In this document: in pieces, positions 15,611 through 22,816 of the stretch | How the letters are laid out: the number at the start of each line of letters is the position of its first letter | Position numbering within the stretch: the stretch's first letter is position 1 | DNA from: Bacteroidetes bacterium HGW-Bacteroidetes-7 | Lineage (GTDB): Bacteria > Bacteroidota > Bacteroidia > Bacteroidales > UBA932 | Direction of reading: 5' to 3' | Assembly: GCA_002842465.1 (NCBI GenBank) | Contig: PHDA01000025.1 | Location: 1 to 37,445, forward strand | DNA: 37,445 bases | Position numbers and translations under genes: made by a program | Notes under the pieces: model-generated | Told to the model about the DNA's origin: nothing | Seen by the model: only the letters and a program-made list of their open reading frames with translations | Databases searched by the model: none

Positions 15611-16876
15611 TTATAACTTAAGCAGCCATTTCCATACGGGAATAACTTCTATTGATTTTTTGTCAACTTCCAATACCTGTTCCGAATCACGTGTGAGAAT
15701 CAACAGCTTGCTGCATTCCAAAACTTCGGTAATTTTGAGTAGTGCTTTTACTTCTCTGTCAAATGTACTATCATTGTTATCAAGGCTATAGCAAACCTGG
15801 ATTGCGGTTGTTTCTTCAGGAATATAAAAATCCACTTCAATACCCTTGTTGTAGAAGAAAACTGTATCATTACGTCCAAATCTGCGTAATAGATTGATAG
15901 CTACCAGATTTTCCAGTAATGAAGTGTTGCCATCCAGTAAGAAAAGATTAAGAATACCATTATCCGTGAAATAATATTTTGGATTGACCTCCTTGTCAAC
16001 AAGTTTTCCTGCAATGTTTTGTATAGAAGAAACCAACCAAGCATCTTTTGCATATTCCACATAGTTAATTACAGTCTGTGTCCCAACTTTTGCCCCTGTA
16101 GATGATATAATATTTGCTATCCGGGTAAATGATAAAGGTTGCTTTACGCTTTCTCCCAGCTTTTTAAACATAATACGCAATGCAAATGTATTGTCAACCG
16201 AATGGCGTAAAGCAATATCTCCCAAATATATTTTTTGATAAACGCTTGTCAGGTAATCTCGTTTGCCAGTAAACTCTGCACTTTCGGGAAATCCACCATA
16301 ATAAAAATAGTCATTGAATTTTCTAAGGACTTGTGCCTTTCCTTCGGTTGACAGTAAAGATTTTTCATCTAAACTGATTTCATTTGCATTCAGAAACTCC
16401 TTGAAATTATAAGGATACACATCAATAGGGATATATCGTCCCCCCAGAGTGGTTTGGATATCCTGACTTAACATCTTGGCATTGCTTCCGGTAATATAAA
16501 CCCTATGCCTTGTATCAGCTATTCTTCGCGCAAACTTCTCCCAGCCGACAATATTTTGTATTTCATCAAGAAAAAGGATTGGTTTCTTTCCATACATCTC
16601 CAAATGAACTTCCAGTAAAAGATTTAAATCTTCTAACGACATACCAACCAGACGTTCGTCTTCGAAGCTAATATACAGCATTTCATTCCACTGGACTCCT
16701 TGTGCAAGTAATTGTTGCATACGTTGATAGAGTAAGAAAGACTTGCCTGCCCTTCTGATTCCAACAAAAACATAATTCCCGAATTCCTCAAATTCAAAAT
16801 CTCTTGGGATCACTTTGTATTTAGGAACTTCAATTTGATTATCGGCAATAATTGATTTTAGAATGTTTTTATCCAT
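15611..16876 (-). CDS. AAA_14 / DUF4143 family ATPase
   Basis: A 421-aa P-loop ATPase: Walker A FVGIRRAGKSFLLYQ near residues 37-51, Walker B KPILFLDEIQNI near 93-104, and an arginine/sensor region VYITGSNAKML near 127-137. A C-terminal DUF4143 domain follows, with the YYGGFPES motif (about 192-199) and an endonuclease-like fold region FFYNKGIEVDFYIP near 348-361 (E-V-D-F resembles PD-(D/E)XK DUF4143 ends). This family is patchily distributed, often in variable regions, and its biological role is not established. It has its own promoter with two inverted repeats upstream (16903-16969). Confidence 0.9.
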   Translation of the reverse strand: MDKNILKSIIADNQIEVPKYKVIPRDFEFEEFGNYVFVGIRRAGKSFLLYQRMQQLLAQGVQWNEMLYISFEDERLVGMSLEDLNLLLEVHLEMYGKKPILFLDEIQNIVGWEKFARRIADTRHRVYITGSNAKMLSQDIQTTLGGRYIPIDVYPYNFKEFLNANEISLDEKSLLSTEGKAQVLRKFNDYFYYGGFPESAEFTGKRDYLTSVYQKIYLGDIALRHSVDNTFALRIMFKKLGESVKQPLSFTRIANIISSTGAKVGTQTVINYVEYAKDAWLVSSIQNIAGKLVDKEVNPKYYFTDNGILNLFLLDGNTSLLENLVAINLLRRFGRNDTVFFYNKGIEVDFYIPEETTAIQVCYSLDNNDSTFDREVKALLKITEVLECSKLLILTRDSEQVLEVDKKSIEVIPVWKWLLKL

Positions 16877-16902
16877 ATCTATTTTGTGGTTTGTTTCTGA
16901 AG

Positions 16903-16934
16903 CGAAGATAACACATTATTGTTTTATATCCAAA
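16903..16934 (-). promoter_or_regulatory. Promoter of the AAA_14 ATPase gene
   Basis: On the minus strand TTTG (16931-16934), 20-nt spacer, then TATCTTCG (16903-16910). One mismatch from TTTG-N19/21-TAnnTTTG, with a leader of about 20 nt. The TTTG box falls inside an inverted repeat. Confidence 0.55.
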
Positions 16935-16969
16935 ACAAAAATAATTCAAAAGTGTTTTGTGCGCAAAAC
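16919..16969. promoter_or_regulatory. Pair of inverted repeats, likely operators
   Basis: Dyad 1 is TTGTTTT-atatcc-AAAACAA (16919-16938). Dyad 2 is GTTTTG-tgcg-CAAAAC (16954-16969). They share a GTTTT/AAAAC half-site, and their centres are 33 bp apart, about three helical turns. Dyad 1 covers the -33 box of the ATPase promoter. Confidence 0.45.
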
Positions 16970-17092
16970 AAAACCATGACGCTAATTATCCATAATGTTT
17001 AAAAGGGCCCTGACCTAAAATGGGATTTTGACAAAACTTAAAAAGTAAATCACTATTGAGCAATGTGTGAGTGATTGGTCTGGCGATTTTTG

Positions 17093-17100
17093 TAAATTTG
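17093..17100 (+). promoter_or_regulatory. -7 element upstream of tsaE
   Basis: TAAATTTG matches TAnnTTTG, 22 nt before the ATG at 17123. No clear -33 box at the expected distance. Confidence 0.45.
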
Positions 17101-17122
17101 CGGAGTCTTATAATGTAAGGGA

Positions 17123-17554
17123 ATGGTTAACAAGATTATTATTAAGGGGTTGTTCGATATAGAGAGTGCGGCGGCAAAATTTCTGGAGCTGAAGGGTGGG
17201 AGCAGTGTTATTGCATTGTATGGAGGGATGGGTGCCGGAAAGACCACTTTTACAAAGGCGTTGTGCAGTGTGCTGGGAGTTGTGGATGGAGTTAACAGCC
17301 CTACATTTAATATAGTAAATGAGTACCGCACTGCTTTGGGAGAGACGGTTTACCATTTTGATTTCTACAGGGTTGAAAGTATTGCAGAGGCTCTGGATAT
17401 AGGTTTCGAAGAGTACCTGTACAGCGGGGATTTATGTATTATTGAGTGGCCCGAAAAAGTAGAACAGATATTGCCCGATGATACTCTCAAAGTGCAGATA
17501 TCTGTTCTTAATAATCATTACAGAGAGCTCACATTCGGCTCTGCCGTAGATTAG
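17123..17554 (+). CDS. tsaE: tRNA t6A biosynthesis ATPase TsaE
   Basis: TsaE (YjeE) is the ATPase that drives turnover of the TsaB-TsaD complex in making N6-threonylcarbamoyladenosine at position 37 of ANN-decoding tRNAs. The 143-aa protein has Walker A YGGMGAGKTTF (33-43), the conserved SPTFNIVNEY, VYHFDFYRVES and CIIEWPEK blocks, and the normal family length. A tiny ATG-TAA pair at 17113 precedes the start. Its stop codon overlaps that of namZ on the other strand by 4 nt, so the two genes converge. The partner tsaC lies at 30166-30741 in this window; tsaB and tsaD are not here. Confidence 0.95.
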   Translation: MVNKIIIKGLFDIESAAAKFLELKGGSSVIALYGGMGAGKTTFTKALCSVLGVVDGVNSPTFNIVNEYRTALGETVYHFDFYRVESIAEALDIGFEEYLYSGDLCIIEWPEKVEQILPDDTLKVQISVLNNHYRELTFGSAVD

Positions 17555-18717
17555 TTCTCAGGGTAAAGAAGATAAGGTTTACGCTGTTTCTTAAACTTCT
17601 CTACATCGTCTGCCCACATTGCCTTGATCTCGGCGGCAGATTTTCCATCTTTTATCATTTTGCGAACATAGTCACGACCGATTAGCCTTTCGAAAAACGG
17701 ACGGAAGAAGTGGTCGTCAAGATTAAGGTTGCTGTATGCATCAATTACATATTCAAGGTTGATTCCTGCTTTGTTTATCTCTTCAATTGAAGGCTCTTTG
17801 CTAAGATCAACACCATAACATTCATTGTTAAGCTGAGGAGGAAACTTGGCGCCCGGAACACTTCTCGGAGTGAATTTAAAGTCGTACCCCTTCATATTCG
17901 GGTGACCGTAAACCTGAAACGGAGCATCGGTGCCTCTGCCTAAACTAACCGGAGTTGCCTCAAAATAGCAAGTTGATGGGTAGAGATAGATAGCTCTCAT
18001 ATTTGGGAGGTTTGGAGAGGGCTTAACAGGAAGTTCGTACATTGTTGCGTGAGTGTAGTTTTTGCATTTAATAACGGTTACATCACACTGAATTCCGTTT
18101 GGAAGCCACTTTTCGCCATTAATCATTCCTGCAAGTTCACCCAAGGTCATGCCGTGTACTGTTGGAATTGGCAACCAGCCGACTGCAGATCTGAAGTTCA
18201 TATCCAAAATAGGACCATCTACATAAAAGCCAATAGGGTTTGGTCTGTCAAGAACAATCATCTTAACTTTATTCTCAGCACACGCCTCCATCATTTTGGC
18301 CATTGTTGTAAGGTATGTGTAAAATCTAACTCCAACATCTTGAAGGTCAAATACAAGAACGTCAATTTGTTTCATGAGGTCAGAAGATGGTTTGCCGGTG
18401 TTTCCGTCGTAGAGTGATTTGATTGGAATACCTGTCTTTTCGTCAACAGAGCTTGATACATGCTCACCAGCATCTGCGTCACCTCGGAAACCATGTTCCG
18501 GTGACAAAATTGCAACGATATTTACTTTTAGGCTTACAAGCGAGTCAACAAGGTGTGACTTTCCGATTATACCTGTCTGGTTTGTTAGAACTGCCACCTT
18601 TTTGCCTTTAAGCAGGGGAAGGTATTCGTTCATTGATTCGGCACCGGTTTTAACATTTTGTGCATAAGCCGATAAGCCGAAAATGACAAACAGGGCAAGC
18701 ATTAGAATCTTCTTCAT
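17551..18717 (-). CDS. namZ: Exo-beta-N-acetylmuramidase NamZ family (DUF1343, GH171)
   Basis: A 388-aa secreted protein (signal MKKILMLALFVIFGLSAYAQ). The DUF1343 blocks are all present: VLTNQTGIIG, LSPEHGFRGDADAGE, VFDLQDVGVRFYTYLTTM, VLDRPNPIG, and the C-terminal LIGRDYVRKMIKDG. Family members studied in Bacillus subtilis and Tannerella forsythia remove N-acetylmuramic acid from the non-reducing end of peptidoglycan fragments, so a role in cell-wall sugar salvage is expected. No mur salvage genes are adjacent. The neighbours are tsaE (convergent) and selD (same strand, 66 nt upstream), and a shared operon with selD is not evident. Confidence 0.9.
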   Translation of the reverse strand: MKKILMLALFVIFGLSAYAQNVKTGAESMNEYLPLLKGKKVAVLTNQTGIIGKSHLVDSLVSLKVNIVAILSPEHGFRGDADAGEHVSSSVDEKTGIPIKSLYDGNTGKPSSDLMKQIDVLVFDLQDVGVRFYTYLTTMAKMMEACAENKVKMIVLDRPNPIGFYVDGPILDMNFRSAVGWLPIPTVHGMTLGELAGMINGEKWLPNGIQCDVTVIKCKNYTHATMYELPVKPSPNLPNMRAIYLYPSTCYFEATPVSLGRGTDAPFQVYGHPNMKGYDFKFTPRSVPGAKFPPQLNNECYGVDLSKEPSIEEINKAGINLEYVIDAYSNLNLDDHFFRPFFERLIGRDYVRKMIKDGKSAAEIKAMWADDVEKFKKQRKPYLLYPEN

Positions 18718-18783
18718 AATTGTTATAAGGGTTAGTTTTTAAAAAATAATTGCCGAGGGTAAAGATAACAAATCAGCCAAATA

Positions 18784-19818
18784 TCAAACAACCTCAATTT
18801 GGTATTGATCCTCTTTTTTTGTGAAGTATCCTATCTCTGAAAGTGTAACTCCCTCCGATGCAGCGTATCTCTCAAACTCTTCTGCCATATCTTTTTCAAC
18901 TGCCAGGAGCAAGCCTCCGCTTGTCTGCGGGTCGCAGAGCAGAGCCCTCTGATCGTTTGACATAGGAGAGACCTTATGGCCGTAACTGCTGAAGTTTCGG
19001 TTTGTGCCGCCGGGGATGCACTCCTGTTTAATGTAGTAGTCAACACCTGCAATCCTCGGAATTTTATCGTATTCAAGAACTGCCTTTAGCCCGCTACCCT
19101 CTGCCATTTCAAGTGCATGGCCAAGAAGCCCGAATCCTGTAACATCTGTCATGGATTTAACCTCAGGCCGCTCTGCAAATTTAATTCCCGGAGTGTTGAG
19201 CGTAGTCATAAGTCTTAATGCCTCAGCACGGTCTTCATCTCTCGCAACCCCAAACTTTTCGGCTGTCGAGACAAGGCCTATTCCCAATGGCTTGGTAAGA
19301 TACAGAATGCAGCTCTCTGTTGCGCTGTTGTTCTGTTTTACCTTTGAACTACTTACGATTCCTGTTACGGCGAGGCCAAAGATAGGGTCGGAGCTGTTTA
19401 TGCTGTGCCCGCCTGCAAGTGGAATTCCAGCCTTGTCGCATACTGCCCTTGCTCCTGAAATTACCTCTGAGGCAATATCTGCGGGGAGTTTGTCGAGTGG
19501 CCAGCCAAGAATGGCGAGGGCCATGATGGGTTTCCCTCCCATTGCGTATATGTCTGAAATTGCATTTGTGGCGGATATTCTGCCAAAATCAAAGGGGTCG
19601 TCAACAATTGGTGTGAAAAAGTCAGTTGTGCTAACTATAGCTTTACCGTCTCCTATGTCATAAACTGCAGCGTCGTCTTTGCTGTCGTTGCCAACAAGCA
19701 GATTTTCGAATACAAGTCCGGAGCGGCTGTTTTTAAGTATCTCCTCAAGATCTTTGGGTGCTATTTTGCAACCGCATCCTGCACCAGGGCTGAATTGAGT
19801 GAGTCTTATAGTACTCAT
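18784..19818 (-). CDS. selD: Selenide, water dikinase (selenophosphate synthase)
   Basis: Makes monoselenophosphate from selenide and ATP, the selenium donor for 2-selenouridine and selenocysteine. The N terminus [13 protein letters not shown] carries C15, C17 and K18, aligning with the catalytic Cys17 and Lys20 of E. coli SelD; the active-site position is Cys, not selenocysteine. Other family blocks: [65 protein letters not shown] and DPQTSGGLL. Length 344 aa is normal. Last gene of a selU-yedF-selD operon, with only 10 nt between yedF and selD. Confidence 0.97.
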   Translation of the reverse strand: MSTIRLTQFSPGAGCGCKIAPKDLEEILKNSRSGLVFENLLVGNDSKDDAAVYDIGDGKAIVSTTDFFTPIVDDPFDFGRISATNAISDIYAMGGKPIMALAILGWPLDKLPADIASEVISGARAVCDKAGIPLAGGHSINSSDPIFGLAVTGIVSSSKVKQNNSATESCILYLTKPLGIGLVSTAEKFGVARDEDRAEALRLMTTLNTPGIKFAERPEVKSMTDVTGFGLLGHALEMAEGSGLKAVLEYDKIPRIAGVDYYIKQECIPGGTNRNFSSYGHKVSPMSNDQRALLCDPQTSGGLLLAVEKDMAEEFERYAASEGVTLSEIGYFTKKEDQYQIEVV

Positions 19819-19828
19819 TATATTATGT

Positions 19829-20182
19829 TTACAGGTTTATAATTTTTGTGCAATTGTGCTGAATATCAATTATGTCGGCCATTGTTCCTATTGTGCCGGC
19901 CTCTGTTTTATCCAGAAGGTTGTTAAAGATGAGGCAGGTTTTGCAGATTATGATTTTGCTTCCCTTTTGCTCAATGGCTTTAAACTCTTGAATTACAGGC
20001 GATCCTTCGCATATCAGTTTAACTCCGTTTCCGTAGAGGCAAATATATGCAGGAATTTTACCCTCTTGAACCAGAAGGGCAAGATAATTCTTTATTAATG
20101 TCAAAGAGAGTTCAGCGGGAGCCTCTCCCATGCCTTCACGGCTTATTACTACTGCTATTTTTGAATTTATTTCGTTTCTCAT
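19829..20182 (-). CDS. yedF: YedF-like selenium metabolism protein, DsrE-type domain only
   Basis: A 117-aa protein with the DsrE/DsrF-like fold of the C-terminal half of YedF (TIGR03527): [30 protein letters not shown], then [39 protein letters not shown], then [22 protein letters not shown]. YedF proteins usually also carry an N-terminal TusA-like domain of about 70 aa; it is missing here and I find no separate TusA in the window. The gene sits between selU (15 nt) and selD (10 nt), a context typical of this family. The exact biochemical role is unproven; handling of reduced selenium is the usual proposal. Conserved Cys63 and Cys82-area residues (ICEGSP, CKTC) may matter. Confidence 0.82.
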   Translation of the reverse strand: MRNEINSKIAVVISREGMGEAPAELSLTLIKNYLALLVQEGKIPAYICLYGNGVKLICEGSPVIQEFKAIEQKGSKIIICKTCLIFNNLLDKTEAGTIGTMADIIDIQHNCTKIINL

Positions 20183-20197
20183 GTTCTTGAGTAATCT

Positions 20198-21241
20198 CTA
20201 AATGTTTCTGTTAAGTGTCTCTGCCAGGCTCTTTAGCTCCTGTGAAATGTTGTTGCCGCTTTCTCCTGTATAAGTTAGAGTTGGCAACTTTTCCCAATCA
20301 GCTCCAAACCGGCTGTTAAGTTGGCTTGCATAAGCTTTGTCATAATAGATAAGGCAAATTTCTGCTGCCTTTTTAAGATCTCCTGCACGGCAAGCCTCCA
20401 GGGCAAACTTGCAATTATCATACCCGAGCCTCTTCTCAATTTTGGCGATTGACATCTCAAGGGGTTTGGTATCGTCGGTTGCGTAGTCTCTGATTAACCT
20501 CTCTACTCTGGTGTCAAACGGGGTGTCAATCTTTATAAGTGGTGCATTGCGCATTTGTAGCCATAGTTTCTCAGGAACAAACACCTTCCCAACGTTGCGG
20601 CTCTCATCCTCTATCCAAACAATATTATGAGGGTTAGTGGCAATTATCTCTTCTGACAACATATTTTCAAACATCTCACTTGAAGGCTGAGGCGGAAGTC
20701 CAATTGACCCGAATGCCGAACCTTTGTGGTTTGCCAGCCCTTCGAGGTCTATAACCTGTTCTCCCGAATCTTTGAGTATTGTGAGGAGGTCTGTTTTGCC
20801 CGACCCTGTGAATCCTCCAAGAAGTACAATTTTAAGCCCCTTTTCGAAGCTGTTCAAAACATAGTTGCGGTAACTTTTGTATCCGCCCTCAAGCAGGTAG
20901 CACTCCAGCCCCAAAGTTTCAAGAAGCCAAGCCATTGACGAACTCCGCATTCCACCTCTCCAGCAGTGAACCAAAACCTGCTGGCTGTTGAGCGCAAGTG
21001 CTGATTTTGAAAATTGAGACATCTTGGGACCTACAATTTCAAGCCCTCTTTGAACGGCCTTTACCCTGCCTCTCTGTTTGTAAATGGTGCCTACCTCTGC
21101 CCTCTCTTCGTTTGAGAAGAGGGGTAAATTAAGAGCCCCGGGAATATGCGCGTGGTCATACTCTCCCGGGGATCTCACATCTATTATTGGAATCGTTTTT
21201 GAAAGATTCAAAAACTCCTCTGTATTTATAACTTTTGGCAT
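20198..21241 (-). CDS. selU: tRNA 2-selenouridine synthase
   Basis: MnmH/SelU replaces the 2-thio group of the wobble uridine (mnm5s2U34) by selenium through a geranylated intermediate. The 347-aa protein has an N-terminal rhodanese domain (IIDVRSPGEYDHAHIPGALNLPLF at 19-42) with the catalytic Cys93 in VHCWRGGMRSSS, and a C-terminal P-loop domain LGGFTGSGKT (141-150). First gene of the selU-yedF-selD operon, behind TACTTTTG at 21259-21266. No selA or selB is present in the window, so the selenium here points to tRNA rather than to selenoproteins. Confidence 0.96.
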   Translation of the reverse strand: MPKVINTEEFLNLSKTIPIIDVRSPGEYDHAHIPGALNLPLFSNEERAEVGTIYKQRGRVKAVQRGLEIVGPKMSQFSKSALALNSQQVLVHCWRGGMRSSSMAWLLETLGLECYLLEGGYKSYRNYVLNSFEKGLKIVLLGGFTGSGKTDLLTILKDSGEQVIDLEGLANHKGSAFGSIGLPPQPSSEMFENMLSEEIIATNPHNIVWIEDESRNVGKVFVPEKLWLQMRNAPLIKIDTPFDTRVERLIRDYATDDTKPLEMSIAKIEKRLGYDNCKFALEACRAGDLKKAAEICLIYYDKAYASQLNSRFGADWEKLPTLTYTGESGNNISQELKSLAETLNRNI

Positions 21242-21258
21242 AGACTTAATTCCCTGCG

Positions 21259-21266
21259 CAAAAGTA
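21259..21266 (-). promoter_or_regulatory. -7 element of the selenium operon
   Basis: TACTTTTG on the minus strand fits TAnnTTTG and lies 17 nt before the selU ATG, inside the short gap to the porin stop. The -33 box is unclear. Confidence 0.5.
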
Positions 21267-21274
21267 GTTAATTT

Positions 21275-22621
21275 TTAGAAATTGATCTTAAGACCTAGCG
21301 AAGGTATAAGAGCTGTTGATTTGTATTCGCCAAAGAAGTTTACGTTTGGATTCCATGTTTCAGGAACATAACCTTTAATCTTCTGTCCGCATAGTCCCTG
21401 AAGCGCTGCGTCAATTGCAATTGCATTGCTAACCTTGTAGGTCATACCTGTTGTAAGGCTAAACTTGTTTGCTCCGGGAGTTTCAGGTGAGTATAACATT
21501 TTGTCAACCGGAGTTGTGTCATAAATGGCACCAAAACGCCATGTGAACTTGTCGCTTGCGTAGAGTTCTCCGCCAAAACGGTAAATAGCTGTGTTTTTGA
21601 AGTTTTTGTTGGATACAAGTTTAAGGTTTCCAACATCGGAACCAAACTGGATAGTAAGGTTTTCATAAGCGCTCCAGCCTACATACTGTATCTCTGCTGA
21701 TAGAAGAAGTTTTTCGCTTGTTTTGTATGCAACCCCAACATTCAGGTTTGAAGGTATAGGGAGTGATGCTGAGAAGTTCTTTCCGTCTATTGGAGGGATT
21801 GGAACTGTTCCTGGCATCATTGTGTTAATTCCTGTTATAAGTGCCTGCATTTCGGGACCTGCATAAGCTACGCTTGCAGTACCTGAGCTTACCTCCATCA
21901 TAACTTTAGAGCGGTAAGATATACCAATGCTCAATCTGTCGTTTGGTGTGTAAAGAATACCTGCGTTAAAACCGATTCCGATCTCTGATTCTCCCTCGAG
22001 CTTAGCTGTAACCGAAGGTACATTTGCATACATATCAAGAATTGGTTTGTATGTTGGTACCAATACTCCGATTGGTGCAAGTGCTCCCATTCTGGTAAGT
22101 GCCCTTTCTAGTGCAAAGCTGCCAAAATCTACCATCAGACCTGCTCCGATACTTAACTGGTCACTAATTTTGTAAGAGATGGTTGGCTGGACAGAGAATG
22201 CCTTTAATGAGATGTTCTGAACATGGTGTGCACCTGCCCAGTTGTCAGGCCATACAAGTGAGTTGCCCACAGGGTTTGTGATGCTGATACCTGCAAAAAA
22301 TTTCTCGCTTAGTTTGAATCCGGCATATCCGAAAATTGGAGTCCCAATAGGGTTGTCTGATTCAGTAGAGAAGGCGCCGTTAGTATACTTAACTTTTGAA
22401 AAAATTGCGTTTGCGCCAAATGACAACTCAATTTTATTTTCCATAAAGGATAGACCCGCAGGGTTAAAGAGCATACTCTCCGAGCCAAGTCTGAGTGCTG
22501 TTCCAAGGTGCCCCATGCCAACCTGACGGGAGCTTTGTGAATTTATCTGATACCCCTCTGCCATTAGATTTAAGCTGACAAAAGCTGCCAACAGTAATAG
22601 TGATAGTTTTCTTAGTTTCAT
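21275..22621 (-). CDS. OmpP1/FadL/TodX-type outer-membrane transport protein
   Basis: A 448-aa protein with signal peptide MKLRKLSLLLLAAFVSLNLMAEG. The FadL hallmark follows immediately: GYQINSQSSRQVGMGHLGTALRLGSESMLFNPAGLSFM, where NPAGL is the conserved plug motif. The rest is an alternating barrel (KLSEKFFAGISITNP, LSIGISYRSKVMMEVS) ending ALIPSLGLKINF with a terminal Phe, as expected for Bam-assembled proteins. FadL-family channels import hydrophobic compounds such as long-chain fatty acids; the substrate here is not determinable. Separate transcription unit upstream of selU (33 nt apart, same strand). Confidence 0.92.
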   Translation of the reverse strand: MKLRKLSLLLLAAFVSLNLMAEGYQINSQSSRQVGMGHLGTALRLGSESMLFNPAGLSFMENKIELSFGANAIFSKVKYTNGAFSTESDNPIGTPIFGYAGFKLSEKFFAGISITNPVGNSLVWPDNWAGAHHVQNISLKAFSVQPTISYKISDQLSIGAGLMVDFGSFALERALTRMGALAPIGVLVPTYKPILDMYANVPSVTAKLEGESEIGIGFNAGILYTPNDRLSIGISYRSKVMMEVSSGTASVAYAGPEMQALITGINTMMPGTVPIPPIDGKNFSASLPIPSNLNVGVAYKTSEKLLLSAEIQYVGWSAYENLTIQFGSDVGNLKLVSNKNFKNTAIYRFGGELYASDKFTWRFGAIYDTTPVDKMLYSPETPGANKFSLTTGMTYKVSNAIAIDAALQGLCGQKIKGYVPETWNPNVNFFGEYKSTALIPSLGLKINF

Positions 22622-22643
22622 AATTAAAAGTTTTAAAACGCAA

Positions 22644-22651
22644 CAAATCTA
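22644..22651 (-). promoter_or_regulatory. -7 element of the FadL-type gene
   Basis: TAGATTTG on the minus strand fits TAnnTTTG, 22 nt before the ATG. No obvious TTTG at 19-21 nt upstream. Confidence 0.45.
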
Positions 22652-22750
22652 ATATTTAAATGAATACATTATACCCTTAAATGGAAAAATATGCAATGGG
22701 CAATTAATCAAAATTTTAAAATTACACCATTGTGTTAAATAAGTGAAAGT

Positions 22751-22788
22751 AAAAACCCGGAGGATAAGTTTGATTATCGCTCCGGGGT
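22751..22788 (-). terminator. Terminator of the S9 peptidase gene
   Basis: On the minus strand ACCCCGGAG (22780-22788) pairs with CTCCGGGT (22755-22762), followed by TTTTT. It lies 28 nt after the stop of the DPP-IV-like gene and has the right orientation. Confidence 0.75.
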
Positions 22789-22816
22789 GTTAATTTTACT
22801 CTTTAAGTGTGAATTA

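Noticed and set aside
18784-19818. Selenocysteine in SelD
   Set aside because: The active-site position is encoded as Cys (GAGCGCK) and there is no in-frame TGA.
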